Of a stretch of DNA of 64,000 nucleotides, positions 1 to 8,236 are shown piece by piece; positions within the stretch are counted from its first letter, which is position 1, and every line of letters starts with the position of its first letter. The notes under the pieces are model-generated. The model worked only from the letters and a program-made list of their open reading frames with translations. It made no database searches and had not been told where the DNA came from. The DNA lies in NCBI RefSeq assembly GCF_004366595.1, contig NZ_SORE01000007.1, positions 244,556 to 308,555 on the forward strand, written 5' to 3'. Origin of the DNA: Paraburkholderia rhizosphaerae (GTDB lineage: Bacteria; Pseudomonadota; Gammaproteobacteria; Burkholderiales; Burkholderiaceae). A program made the translations under genes and the position numbers.

Positions 1-1232
1 ACGACGTCACGCACGTTAAGGATCGGCGTGTCATGTGCATCGTGGCCTTTGCCGTCACCGCCGTCCCGCACCGACACGATTGCATCCGCAACGATCTCCA
101 CCGGCTTGCCGGTATCGACCGTGACCGTGCGCACACGGCCGTGCATCAGGAACTTGCGCACGAAACCGACCACCCCGTCCTGCAGGTAGTACACGACCAG
201 CAGGATCATCAAGCCGAAGATCGTCAGGCGCCAGTCGGTCAGCGTATTGATGCCGTATGAGAATGCCGCGAGCCCAATCGTGCCGGCCACCGGCACCGCC
301 ACCTTGCGCGGTGTGACCGTTTTGCGCGACAGCGCGTATCCGGCGCCCAACGCGACCAGTGCGGCCAGCGCGGTTGCGACGATGCGGAACGAGTCGATAT
401 CGTCTAGCAGCTTCGGCAGCATCACGATGATCGTCGAGCCGATCAGCGCACCCAGGCGCGTCTTGCGGCCGCCCATGATGATCGCGAGCAGGAACAGAAT
501 GGTCAGCTCGAAGTTGTACGTGTTCGGTGAAATGTACTGCTCCGAGTACGAATACAGGCAACCGGCGAGTCCCGCGAACCCGGCGCTGATCACGAACGCA
601 TAGACCTTGTAGCGATACACGGATACGCCCATGCAGTCCGACGCGACCGGGCTATCGCGCAGCGCTTCGAACGCGCGGCCCAGATGCGACTTCAGCACGC
701 GATGCACGACCACCAGCGACACGACGAGCAGCGCGGCGACCAGCCAGTAATACTGGGTTTCGTTCATCGGCGCGCCGCCGCCGAACGACGGCTTCGGAAT
801 CTTGATGCCAAGCGGGCCGCTCGTCAGAAAGTCCATCTCGTTGATCAGGATCTGGATGATCGTGCCGAATGCCAGTGTCACCATCGCCAGATACGGGCCT
901 GACACACGCAATGCCGGCAGCGCGAGCACCGCGCCGAACGCGGCGGTCACGACAATCGACAGCGGCGCGGTCAGATAGAACGGCATGCCGAGCTTCATGA
1001 ACAGCACGCCGGCCGTGTACGCGCCGACGCCGAACAGCCCCGCATGGCCGAGCGACACCTGCCCGGTATAGCCGACCACGATGTCGAGACCGAACAGCAG
1101 GATCGCGTAGATCATGATGGTCTCGACCAGGTGGATGTAGTAAGGATTGCCCGACAGCACCGGGAATACCGCGAGCGCAACTAATCCAACCACGATAGCG
1201 ATGGCGTTTTTCGACACTTTTTTCTTGTCCAC
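1..1232 (-). CDS. livM: Branched-chain amino acid ABC permease LivM, fused to LivG ATPase (partial)
   Basis: Inner-membrane permease of the high-affinity branched-chain amino acid (LIV/HAAT) importer. About 410 codons are open from a GTG at 1232 to the window edge with no stop. The first ~320 residues are hydrophobic and carry LivM signatures (GYTGQVSLGHAG near the second helix, then SGPYLAMVTLAF). After the last membrane segment comes a charged linker, then PILNVRDV at the edge, which is how LivG ATPases begin. I infer a LivM-LivG fusion, a form I recall from Burkholderia. GTG is chosen because it lies 8 bp after the livH stop. The C-terminal part lies outside the window. Confidence 0.88.
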   Translation of the reverse strand, partial: MDKKKVSKNAIAIVVGLVALAVFPVLSGNPYYIHLVETIMIYAILLFGLDIVVGYTGQVSLGHAGLFGVGAYTAGVLFMKLGMPFYLTAPLSIVVTAAFGAVLALPALRVSGPYLAMVTLAFGTIIQILINEMDFLTSGPLGIKIPKPSFGGGAPMNETQYYWLVAALLVVSLVVVHRVLKSHLGRAFEALRDSPVASDCMGVSVYRYKVYAFVISAGFAGLAGCLYSYSEQYISPNTYNFELTILFLLAIIMGGRKTRLGALIGSTIIVMLPKLLDDIDSFRIVATALAALVALGAGYALSRKTVTPRKVAVPVAGTIGLAAFSYGINTLTDWRLTIFGLMILLVVYYLQDGVVGFVRKFLMHGRVRTVTVDTGKPVEIVADAIVSVRDGGDGKGHDAHDTPILNVRDV

Positions 1233-1240
1233 GGCGGACC

Positions 1241-2116
1241 TCAAACCTTTTTGATCGCGGTTTTGCCGAACAGGCCCGCGGGTTTCATCGCGAGGACGAT
1301 CAGTAGCAGCACGAGACCCGGCACGTCCTTGTAGCCGGTCGACAGATAAAAGCCGGTCGTGGTTTCGGCAATGCCGAGAATCACGCCGCCGACGATAATG
1401 CCCATCCCGCTCGACAGCCCGCCGATAATCGCAACCGCGAACGCCTTGAGGCCGAGCACCGCGCCCATCGTCGCGCCGGTTAGCGTAAGCGGCGCGATCA
1501 GCACGCCGGCAACGGCTGCTGTCAGCGACGACAGCGCATACGAAAACGTGATCACGAGACCGGTGTTGATGCCCATCAGCGACGCTGCGTCGCGATCGTT
1601 CGACGTGGCGACCACCGCTTTACCGAAGATCGTCTTGCGGTTGAAGAACTCGACCGCAAGCATCATCACGAACGCGCCGGCCACCACCAGCAATTCCATC
1701 GGCAGTACGTTCGCGCCCAATAGCTTGATCGGCGACTCCGGCAGCGGCGACGGAAAGCGCAGGTCGTCGCGGCCCCATACGTTTTCCGCAACGTTCTTGA
1801 AGATGATGCCGAGCGCGATGGTCGACATGATCCAGCCGAATTCCGATTTGATCCTGATCGCGGGCCGCACGCCGATCCGTTCGACAAATGCGCCCTGCGC
1901 AAGTCCGAACAGGCAAACGATCGGGATCATCACCCAGTAGTTGACGCCGAGCGTCACCAGCGTGAGACCGACCAGCGCGCCGAGCATCAGCGCGTCGCCC
2001 TGGCCGAAGTTCAGCGTGCCGGAGGTGGCGAAGGTCAGTTGATAGCCGAAGGCGATCACCGCGTAAATCATGCCGAGCGCGATGCCGCTATAAATAAGCT
2101 GAAGCAGGATGGTCAT
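1241..2116 (-). CDS. livH: Branched-chain amino acid ABC transporter permease LivH
   Basis: Second inner-membrane permease of the LIV importer, 291 residues, the usual family length. The start at MTILLQLIYSG matches LivH N-termini; a longer frame to 2185 adds a basic non-conserved leader and overlaps the upstream hairpin, so it is rejected. Conserved LivH text includes GYQLTFATSGTLNFGQGD near residue 25 and the EAA-like loop around GLKAFAVAIIGG near residue 220. It pairs with LivM and receives ligand from LivK. It lies 8 bp before livM and is separated from livK by a terminator-like hairpin. Confidence 0.93.
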   Translation of the reverse strand: MTILLQLIYSGIALGMIYAVIAFGYQLTFATSGTLNFGQGDALMLGALVGLTLVTLGVNYWVMIPIVCLFGLAQGAFVERIGVRPAIRIKSEFGWIMSTIALGIIFKNVAENVWGRDDLRFPSPLPESPIKLLGANVLPMELLVVAGAFVMMLAVEFFNRKTIFGKAVVATSNDRDAASLMGINTGLVITFSYALSSLTAAVAGVLIAPLTLTGATMGAVLGLKAFAVAIIGGLSSGMGIIVGGVILGIAETTTGFYLSTGYKDVPGLVLLLIVLAMKPAGLFGKTAIKKV

Positions 2117-2183
2117 AGTCGATCCACTGCGAATTACCCGAGCAACAAACGACTGCGAAAAACGATGGCGGGCTGCACAACAC

Positions 2184-2213
2184 AAAACCGCGCCCGCTTG
2201 CTGGCGGGCGCGG
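2184..2213 (-). terminator. Hairpin between livK and livH (attenuator)
   Basis: A perfect 10-bp GC-rich stem (arms 2188-2197 and 2204-2213, 6-nt loop) lies just after the livK stop. On the minus strand it is followed by GTTTTGTG. It is probably a partial terminator that keeps the binding protein more abundant than the permeases, a usual arrangement in binding-protein operons. It cannot fully stop transcription if livH and livM share the livK promoter. Confidence 0.6.
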
Positions 2214-2237
2214 CTCGTCGATCAGGCAGCGCGTGTG

Positions 2238-3458
2238 TTAGTTCGACGCGGTCGTCGCCTGTTTTGCGCGCAGCTGTCCGCCGCCCTGTTTGTCCGCGTC
2301 GTATGCAAACACCACGCGGCCACCCTTCACTTCGCCGATCACCGGCACGTTCGGGCTGATCGCTTCGTGATCGTCATGCGTGAACGGCTTGTCGTACACC
2401 ATCACGACGCCTTCGACCTTCGTGTTCAGGCCTTCGAGCGCGGCACGCACCTTCGTGCCGTCCGTGGTGCCGGCCTGCTTGATCGCCGCAGCGAGCAGGT
2501 AGATCGAGTCATAGCCCTGCGCAGCCGACACCGGCGAGTCGATGCGATTGTTCTTCGGCTTGAACTCCTTCAGGTAGGCATCGATAAACGCCTTGCGCTT
2601 CGCGGTGTTCGGCTCCTGAATGAAGGTCTGCGGCATGCGCGCGCCCTCGCCGTTCGCGCCGGCGTTGTCGATATAGTTCGCCATCGAAAGCGTCCAGCTG
2701 CCGATCAGCGGTACTTTCCAGCCGAGCTTGGCCATGCCGTTCGCGATCTGCGCGAGTTCGGGGCCGATGCCGTACGTGAGCACCGCTTCCGCGCCGGCTT
2801 CCTTCGCCTTCAGCAGCTGCGCGGTCATGTCGACGTCCTTGATGTTGAACTTCTCGACCGCGACCGGCTTGATGCCCTTCGACGCAAGCGCCTTCTCGAG
2901 ATCTTCACGGCCGAGCTGGCCGTAGTTGGTCGAATCCGCCAGAATCGCGACCTTCTTGTAGCCGCGCTTCGTGACCGCTTCGTCGACGATCATCGGCGCC
3001 TGGATACGGTCGGCGGCGGAGTTGCGGAATACGTAGTTATCCGGTTGATCGGTGAACTGTTTGGTCACGACGCTGCCGGTCGCGACGTTATTGAAGACGG
3101 GGATCTTCGCTTCCTGGAAGAAGCGCTGCGATGCGAGCGCGACGCCGGTGTTGATGTAGCCGACCACCGCGACCACTTTTTCCTTGTTGATCAGCTCCTG
3201 TGCGATCTGCACGCCGCGCTCGTTCTTCGCTTCGTCGTCGCGCTCGACCAGCACGATCTGACGGCCGAGCACGCCGCCGGCCTGGTTGATCTCCGCCGCC
3301 GCGAGCCGCACGCCGTCGCGCATGCTCACGCCCATCGATGACGAGCCGCCGGTGAACGGGCCGTCGACGCCGATCTTGATCGGGTCGGCGGCATAACCGG
3401 CGGTGCTGAATACTGCAAGCGCGAGCGCGCCCGCAACGCTTGTCAAGCGAAGTCTCAT
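2238..3458 (-). CDS. livK: Branched-chain amino acid ABC transporter periplasmic binding protein
   Basis: Periplasmic type I binding protein (Leu/Ile/Val-binding family), 406 residues. The N-terminus is a clear Sec signal peptide, with cleavage expected after GYA at residue 23 and the mature form starting ADPIKIGV. Family text follows: GPFTGGSSSMG, then AAAEINQAGGVLGRQI near residue 55. GGAGA precedes the ATG at good spacing. First gene of a livK-livH-livM(G) operon. True substrate could be a branched-chain amino acid or a related compound; the sequence alone does not decide. Confidence 0.93.
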   Translation of the reverse strand: MRLRLTSVAGALALAVFSTAGYAADPIKIGVDGPFTGGSSSMGVSMRDGVRLAAAEINQAGGVLGRQIVLVERDDEAKNERGVQIAQELINKEKVVAVVGYINTGVALASQRFFQEAKIPVFNNVATGSVVTKQFTDQPDNYVFRNSAADRIQAPMIVDEAVTKRGYKKVAILADSTNYGQLGREDLEKALASKGIKPVAVEKFNIKDVDMTAQLLKAKEAGAEAVLTYGIGPELAQIANGMAKLGWKVPLIGSWTLSMANYIDNAGANGEGARMPQTFIQEPNTAKRKAFIDAYLKEFKPKNNRIDSPVSAAQGYDSIYLLAAAIKQAGTTDGTKVRAALEGLNTKVEGVVMVYDKPFTHDDHEAISPNVPVIGEVKGGRVVFAYDADKQGGGQLRAKQATTASN

Positions 3459-3598
3459 CGTCGTCTCCGTAGCTTTATGCTGTGTTCTGGTGCAACGTCA
3501 GTCGGACGACTGCCGTCGCAATTGGCTGGAAGCCCGGCGTGCAGCGGGGTACCCCGTGTGGTTGACCGTCGCGTTATGCAAGCTTCATTCCGGTATGC

Positions 3599-3626
3599 AG
3601 TATAAAAATCGTAAGCTGTTCGTCAC
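3599..3626 (-). promoter_or_regulatory. Candidate sigma-70 promoter of livK
   Basis: On the minus strand GTGACG (3621-3626) and TATACT (3599-3604) are separated by 16 bp, about 140 bp upstream of the livK start. Both hexamers match the consensus at four or five of six positions. This is pattern matching only. Confidence 0.33.
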
Positions 3627-3774
3627 TATGCGGAGTTACCCGTAAGATGCGCGTTAGATACACCGATCGTTGCTCGCGCAACATTTTTGTGCGACGGGTC
3701 TGTTGTGCGACGGCGGAAATCCGACGGAGCCGAATGCGGCTCGAAGCGAACTCACGCGGCACCCGCCGCGCGAA

Positions 3775-3814
3775 CAAAAACGCCGGCGCCGTGCATGTGA
3801 CACGGCACCGGCGC
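3775..3814 (-). terminator. Rho-independent terminator of grxC
   Basis: A strong hairpin with 13-bp arms (3781-3793 and 3801-3813, one mismatch) and a 7-nt loop is followed on the minus strand by TTTTTG. It lies 45 bp after the grxC stop. Confidence 0.82.
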
Positions 3815-3858
3815 GCTATGCAAATGAGGCCGGTATGACGCCGGCCGCGCTACGACCT

Positions 3859-4119
3859 TCAGACCGTCGCGGCAAGCAGCACGTCCAGACCGCCTCGCGA
3901 GTCGAGCGCGTGCAAATCGTCAAATCCACCGACATGCTTGTCTCCGACAAAAATTTGCGGCACGGTCCGGCGTCCGCTGCGTTCGATCATCTCCAGCACC
4001 TTCGCGCTATCGCCTTCGACGTTGATCTCGCTGAACACCGCGCCCTTGTGACTCAGCAGCGCTTTGGCAGCGAGACAATACGGACAGGTCGGTTTCGTGT
4101 AGACAGTGATGGCAGGCAT
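3859..4119 (-). CDS. grxC: Glutaredoxin 3
   Basis: Small cytosolic dithiol glutaredoxin, 86 residues, that reduces disulfides and glutathionylated proteins using glutathione. The CPYC active site is at residues 12-15, the cis-proline motif TVP at 52-54 and the glutathione-binding GG-DD segment at 64-68. The start is chosen for AAGGAGA upstream and for length; a longer frame adds 45 unrelated residues. It is followed by a strong terminator. The AhpD/CMD-like gene starting at 4732 ends 94 bp upstream, so the two could be co-transcribed in redox defence. Confidence 0.95.
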   Translation of the reverse strand: MPAITVYTKPTCPYCLAAKALLSHKGAVFSEINVEGDSAKVLEMIERSGRRTVPQIFVGDKHVGGFDDLHALDSRGGLDVLLAATV

Positions 4120-4213
4120 CGTCTTCTCCTTCAATTCGGGTTTCGCATCACGCGCGCGGTGCGCGAATACGCACCGCCTCACGGCTTGCATCGGGTTACG
4201 AACGAAACTGCAT

Positions 4214-4732
4214 TCAGGCTGCGACTGCCGGGAAGTCCACTTCCGGTTGCGCAAGGTTGTTCAGGAAATTCGTGAAAGTCAGTTGCGCCGCGACCGCGAC
4301 GATCTCGACGATCTTGCTGTCCGTGATCCCTGCTTCGCGTGCCGCCGCGATATCCGCATCGCTCAGACGTCCGCGTTCGCTTGCCACCTTGCGCGCGAAC
4401 ACCGCGATTGCATTGCCTTCGCCATTACGCGCGGCACGAATCGCGTCGGCCGACAGGCCCGCCTTGCTGGCGAACAGCGAGTGCGCGGCGAGACAGTATT
4501 CACAGCTGCTGACTTGCGACACCGCAAGCGCGACTGTCTCGCGTTCGGCAGCGCTCAGTTCGCCCTTCGACAGTTGCTGTTGCGCTTGCAGATACGCGCC
4601 GAGCGCCGCCGGCGAGTTCGCGAGGATCTTGAACGTGTTCGGCAAGAAACCCATCGCTTTTTCGACCGCGTGCAACGACGTTTGCGCAGACGCGGGGGCT
4701 TGACCGATCGACAGGGATTGAAGGCGTGCCAT
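4214..4732 (-). CDS. AhpD/carboxymuconolactone decarboxylase-family protein (peroxidase-like)
   Basis: A 172-residue all-helical CMD-superfamily protein. The C-x-x-C-x-x-x-H active site is at C77, C80 and H84, the arrangement of AhpD-like alkylhydroperoxidases in which the two cysteines cycle through a disulfide. The start MARLQSL follows AAGGAG at good spacing; the frame extends 24 residues further but without a site. An AraC-type regulator lies upstream and glutaredoxin downstream. A related gene (C78, C81, H85) occurs at 57370-57921, also next to an AraC regulator. Physiological substrate is unknown. Confidence 0.88.
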   Translation of the reverse strand: MARLQSLSIGQAPASAQTSLHAVEKAMGFLPNTFKILANSPAALGAYLQAQQQLSKGELSAAERETVALAVSQVSSCEYCLAAHSLFASKAGLSADAIRAARNGEGNAIAVFARKVASERGRLSDADIAAAREAGITDSKIVEIVAVAAQLTFTNFLNNLAQPEVDFPAVAA

Positions 4733-5059
4733 GGTGTCTCTCCTTGAAACAATGAAATGTTGAAAATGCAACCAGTCGGGTTTGTTCTGTACGGCTTCCG
4801 TCATCTGACGGCGTGAGTGAACTTTAAGTGTTGACTCGCCGTCCGTTAATGGCCGCGCGAATCAACTAACTGCTCAATCGGCTCAACGGGCCGACTGCGA
4901 GTCAACGCAGCGTGCACAGGGAGGCAGCGGTCGCCGAATGAACGACGCACGCGAGGAAGGAACGGGAATTGCCGCGGTAGCAGCGGAGAAAAAAGCGGTT
5001 GGAACAGGCGAGGCACAAAGCGCGGATCGTTGTGCGGCTGCGCGGCTGTGCCGCGCCGG
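4733..5059. other. Intergenic region between araC-type and CMD genes
   Basis: About 330 bases with no supported gene; it presumably holds the promoter of the CMD gene. I see no strong inverted repeat in it. Confidence 0.5.
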
Positions 5060-6178
5060 TTACTTCGCGTGAGCGTTACCGCCGGTTGCACGCCAACGCG
5101 CGGGCGTCACGCCGATATGCCGTTTGAAAACGCGCTGGAACGCGGCCTCGGACTGATAGCCGACCGACGCGCCAATCTCGGCAACCGACTCCAACGTTTC
5201 CAGCAGCGCGCGGCCCGCGATCGTCAAACGCACTTCGGTCAGCATGTCGGTGGCGGAACGGCCGATCGCGTCCTGGAACTGCCGCACGAAAGTCGCGCGG
5301 GACATGTGGCATAACGAAGCGAACTGATCGAGCGTCCACGGTTTACCGGGCTCTTCGAACATTGCAGATAGCGCCGGCTGCAGGCGCGGCTGCCCGGCGA
5401 GCGCGAGCAGGCCGCGCGGCGCGTCCGCGCCTTCGCTCGCAAAGCGCAGCGTCAGTGCGAAAAGCGCAGCGGACAGATAGTTGATCAAACACTCGCTGCC
5501 GGGGCTTTCGTCGAATGCCTCTTCACGCATCAGCGCAACGATGCGCGCGAGCCGCGAACCGGCCACGGTCGGCTGCTGCGTGCTTGAGCGAGCGTCGCCG
5601 TTCGCATTGGCGGCGTCCGGATGGTCGGCGTGGTCGGCATGGCCCGCGCGGCCGCCGGTATCGTTCGCGACATCCGCGATGCGAGTCGCGCCGGCAGCTT
5701 CGTCGCGCGCCGCGTCGAGCGCCGCGCTAGCGCCGTTGCCCAGGGACGCGCGATCCGTGACCCGCCCGGTGCTGACCACCAGCCGCGCCGGCAAATGATC
5801 GCGCAACAGCCGGTCCGGCATCGCGCCGACCAGAAAGCGTCCGCATAACAGATCCGCAGCCGGCCCCGAGCCGCCGTTTTCGACCACCGTCAGCGTGATA
5901 TTGCGGCGCTTGACCGCAGGACCGGGCGCCACCCCGCTGCCGTCGTGAATGCGGTGCGCGGCACCGGTCGGAAACAGGATCACATCGCCGGCCGTCAGCC
6001 TGCGTGGCGGGCCGTTACCGTCCTCGAGCACCGCCTCGCCCGCCAGCAGCACGTGATACGGAATCTCGTGGACGCCCGCAGCGCCGACTTCGACCACCCA
6101 TGGCGAACCGAAATGGCAGCGCTCGTCGATGCGCCCGTTCACCGGTGTCAGCGATAGAAAACGGCTTAGGAGATCCAT
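5060..6178 (-). CDS. AraC-family transcriptional regulator with N-terminal cupin
   Basis: A 372-residue regulator. The N-terminal ~150 residues form a cupin sensor domain (start MDLLSRFLSL; VEVGAAGVHEIPYHVLLAGE region). A Gly/Asp/His-rich linker with repeated HADHAD follows, and the C-terminal ~105 residues carry the two AraC helix-turn-helix motifs (DQFASLCHMSRATFVRQF, then IGASVGYQSEAAFQRVFK). A start at 6256 is possible but the cupin family begins at MDLL. It probably controls the CMD gene 327 bp downstream or the divergent flavoprotein gene. The low-complexity linker is longer than usual. Confidence 0.9.
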   Translation of the reverse strand: MDLLSRFLSLTPVNGRIDERCHFGSPWVVEVGAAGVHEIPYHVLLAGEAVLEDGNGPPRRLTAGDVILFPTGAAHRIHDGSGVAPGPAVKRRNITLTVVENGGSGPAADLLCGRFLVGAMPDRLLRDHLPARLVVSTGRVTDRASLGNGASAALDAARDEAAGATRIADVANDTGGRAGHADHADHPDAANANGDARSSTQQPTVAGSRLARIVALMREEAFDESPGSECLINYLSAALFALTLRFASEGADAPRGLLALAGQPRLQPALSAMFEEPGKPWTLDQFASLCHMSRATFVRQFQDAIGRSATDMLTEVRLTIAGRALLETLESVAEIGASVGYQSEAAFQRVFKRHIGVTPARWRATGGNAHAK

Positions 6179-6346
6179 CTGAGTCGATTGAGCAATTTGT
6201 TGATCCGGTTGCGAATTCGCATGCTGCGCTGACCGACGTACATTGATCCCATCCAATGCAGCCCGATTTTACTGGACGACGGCGCAGCGCAGGGTCAACG
6301 GCTTGCCGGCCATGCGCGCGATGCATTCAACGAATTGGAGCAATAG

Positions 6347-7744
6347 ATGAAGACGATCAACATCGATGTCGCGGTGATCGGCGCAGGTAGCGCCGGTCTG
6401 CCGGCGTACCGCGCGGCGAAGGCGGCGGGCGCGTCGGCGCTGCTGATCGAAGGCGGTCCTTACGGCACGACCTGTGCGCGCGTCGGCTGTATGCCGTCGA
6501 AGCTGCTGATCGCAGCGGCCGAGGCCGCGCATGCGGCAGCGAGCACTGCGCCGTTCGGCGTGCATGTCGACGGCGCAATTCGTGTGGACGGCCGCGAAGT
6601 GATGGCGCGCGTGAAAAGCGAGCGGGACCGCTTTGTCGGCTTCGTGGTCGACAGCGTCGAAGGTATACCGGCCGCTGACCGGATCGTCGGCTATGCAAGG
6701 TTTATCGACAACAACCTGCTGCAGATCGACGACCACACCCGCGTGCAGGCACGCAGCTTCGTGATCGCAACCGGTTCATCGCCGTATGTGCCGGCGATGT
6801 ATCGCGCACTCGGCGATCGTGCGATCGTCAATGACGACGTATTCAGCTGGGACGATCTGCCGCGTAAGGTCGCGGTGGTCGGCGCGGGCGTGATCGGGCT
6901 TGAACTCGGCCAGGCGCTGGCGCGACTGGGCGTGGACGTGACGGTGCTCGGCGCGCGCGGCCGCGTCGGTCCGTTGACCGATCCGGCAATTCGCGACTAC
7001 GCGCAGAAGGTAGTCAGCGATGCGTTGCATTTCGAACCGCGCGCCGAAGTCGAAGCAGCGACGCGCGACGGCGACACCGTGCGTCTGCGCTATCGCGCGA
7101 GCGACGGCGCGCTGGTCGACGGTTCATACGACTATGTGCTCGTCACCGCGGGACGCCGGCCGAATATCGACAAACTCGCGCTCGGCAACACGACGCTCGA
7201 ACTCGATCAAACCGGGATGCCAGTCTACGACCCGTTGACGCTGCAAGCGGGCAACCATCCGGTGTTTATCGCAGGCGATGCGAACGGCGTGCTGCCGCTG
7301 CTGCACGAAGCTGCCGACGAAGGCCGCGCGGCCGGCAACAACGCCGCGCGCTACCCGAACGTTGCGCCGCTCGTGCGCCGCGCGCCCATCTCAGTGCTGT
7401 TTTCGGACCCGGGCATCGCGATGGTTGGCGCGCGGCATGTGGACCTCGCGGCGGGCAGCTTCGTCGCCGGCGAGGTGAGCTTCGAAGATCAGGGCCGCAG
7501 CCGCGTAATGCTGCGCAACCGCGGACTGATGCACGTGTACGTCGACAAGGCAACGCGGCGCTTCGTCGGCGCCGAATGGATCGGGCCGGACGCCGAGCAC
7601 ATCGCGCATCTGCTCGCGTGGGCGCTGCAAATGAACCTGACCGTCGATGCGATGCTTGACATGCCGTTCTACCATCCGGTCGTCGAAGAAGGATTGCGGA
7701 CCGCGTTGAGGGATGCGGTGGCACGACTGAAGGCCGCACAGTGA
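6347..7744 (+). CDS. lpd3: Lpd3-like dihydrolipoyl dehydrogenase (class I disulfide oxidoreductase)
   Basis: FAD- and NAD-dependent class I pyridine nucleotide-disulfide oxidoreductase, 465 residues. The FAD-binding GAGSAG is at residues 12-17, the redox-active disulfide at C43 and C48 (TTCARVGCMPSK), and the NAD-binding VGAGVIGLELGQ near residue 180. The His-Pro...Glu proton-relay region (HPVVEEGLR) is near the C-terminus. The TTCARVGC variant matches the Lpd3 group of Pseudomonas rather than the Lpd of 2-oxoacid dehydrogenases; no dehydrogenase subunits are adjacent. It is divergent from the AraC regulator and just upstream of the arsenic operon. Physiological partner unknown. Confidence 0.88.
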   Translation: MKTINIDVAVIGAGSAGLPAYRAAKAAGASALLIEGGPYGTTCARVGCMPSKLLIAAAEAAHAAASTAPFGVHVDGAIRVDGREVMARVKSERDRFVGFVVDSVEGIPAADRIVGYARFIDNNLLQIDDHTRVQARSFVIATGSSPYVPAMYRALGDRAIVNDDVFSWDDLPRKVAVVGAGVIGLELGQALARLGVDVTVLGARGRVGPLTDPAIRDYAQKVVSDALHFEPRAEVEAATRDGDTVRLRYRASDGALVDGSYDYVLVTAGRRPNIDKLALGNTTLELDQTGMPVYDPLTLQAGNHPVFIAGDANGVLPLLHEAADEGRAAGNNAARYPNVAPLVRRAPISVLFSDPGIAMVGARHVDLAAGSFVAGEVSFEDQGRSRVMLRNRGLMHVYVDKATRRFVGAEWIGPDAEHIAHLLAWALQMNLTVDAMLDMPFYHPVVEEGLRTALRDAVARLKAAQ

Positions 7745-7798
7745 GCGTCAGCCGATCGACCGGACGCTAACGCTTCGCGCCCGAAAATCGGGGCCAAA

Positions 7799-7839
7799 CG
7801 CATCGCGCTGCGCGGGAAGGATTCGCGCAGCGCGATGCG
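7799..7839 (+). terminator. 16-bp perfect hairpin after lpd3
   Basis: Perfect 16-bp inverted repeat (arms 7799-7814 and 7824-7839, 9-nt loop), 55 bp after the flavoprotein stop. There is no T-run on either side, so it may act as an RNA-end stabiliser or a Rho-assisted terminator. Confidence 0.6.
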
Positions 7840-7854
7840 TCGACACGTGCACGC

Positions 7855-7884
7855 CATTTCGATAATTCTTGAAATATCGAAATG
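7855..7884. promoter_or_regulatory. ArsR operator (perfect inverted repeat)
   Basis: CATTTCGATA (7855-7864) and TATCGAAATG (7875-7884) are a perfect 10-bp inverted repeat around a 10-bp spacer, 19 bp before the arsR start. The place and size fit an ArsR-type autoregulatory operator; the TATCGAAA-type half-site is like that of proteobacterial ArsR binding regions. Repression relieved by As(III) is inferred. Confidence 0.75.
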
Positions 7885-7903
7885 GATCGCGTATCCTGCT
7901 CGC

Positions 7904-8236
7904 ATGGATACGAACCTCGTCGTACGCGCATTGGGCGCCCTTGCTCATGAATCGCGGCTCGCCATTTTCCGCGCGCTGGTTGTCGCCGGTCCGGACGGTA
8001 TGCCCGCCGGCGAAATCGCGCAGCAGCTCGGGCTCGCCCCTTCAAGCCTGTCGTTTCATCTGAAGGACCTGTCCCATGCGGACCTGGTCACGCCACGACA
8101 GGAAGGCCGCTTTGTCATCTACACAGCCAATTTCGACGCGATGACCGGCCTGATCGCTTTTCTCACGGAAAACTGCTGTGCCGGCGAGAACTGCGCGGCA
8201 GGCGACCTTCCTTCCTGTTGCGGAGACACACCATGA
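7904..8236 (+). CDS. arsR: ArsR-family arsenic-responsive repressor
   Basis: Winged-helix repressor of 110 residues. The recognition helix region is GEIAQQLGLAPSSLSFHLKDL (about residues 37-56). There is no N-terminal CxCxxC site; instead a cysteine-rich C-terminus carries C91-C92, C97 and C105-C106, like proteobacterial ArsR proteins that sense As(III) with C-terminal vicinal cysteines. The start at MDTNLVV is chosen because the frame upstream contains the operator repeat. Its TGA overlaps the ATG of arsI by four bases. Confidence 0.92.
   Translation: MDTNLVVRALGALAHESRLAIFRALVVAGPDGMPAGEIAQQLGLAPSSLSFHLKDLSHADLVTPRQEGRFVIYTANFDAMTGLIAFLTENCCAGENCAAGDLPSCCGDTP

Larger units (their letters stand above)
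3459..3858. other. Intergenic region between livK and grxC
   Basis: Four hundred bases with no convincing gene. It holds the livK leader and candidate promoter at the low-coordinate end and the grxC terminator at the other end. Short frames in both directions have no ribosome-binding site or recognisable family. Confidence 0.6.

Noticed and set aside
2109..3341. 410-codon plus-strand frame opposite livK
   Set aside because: It mirrors the highly biased livK gene; composition is His/Arg/Asp-rich with no family resemblance.
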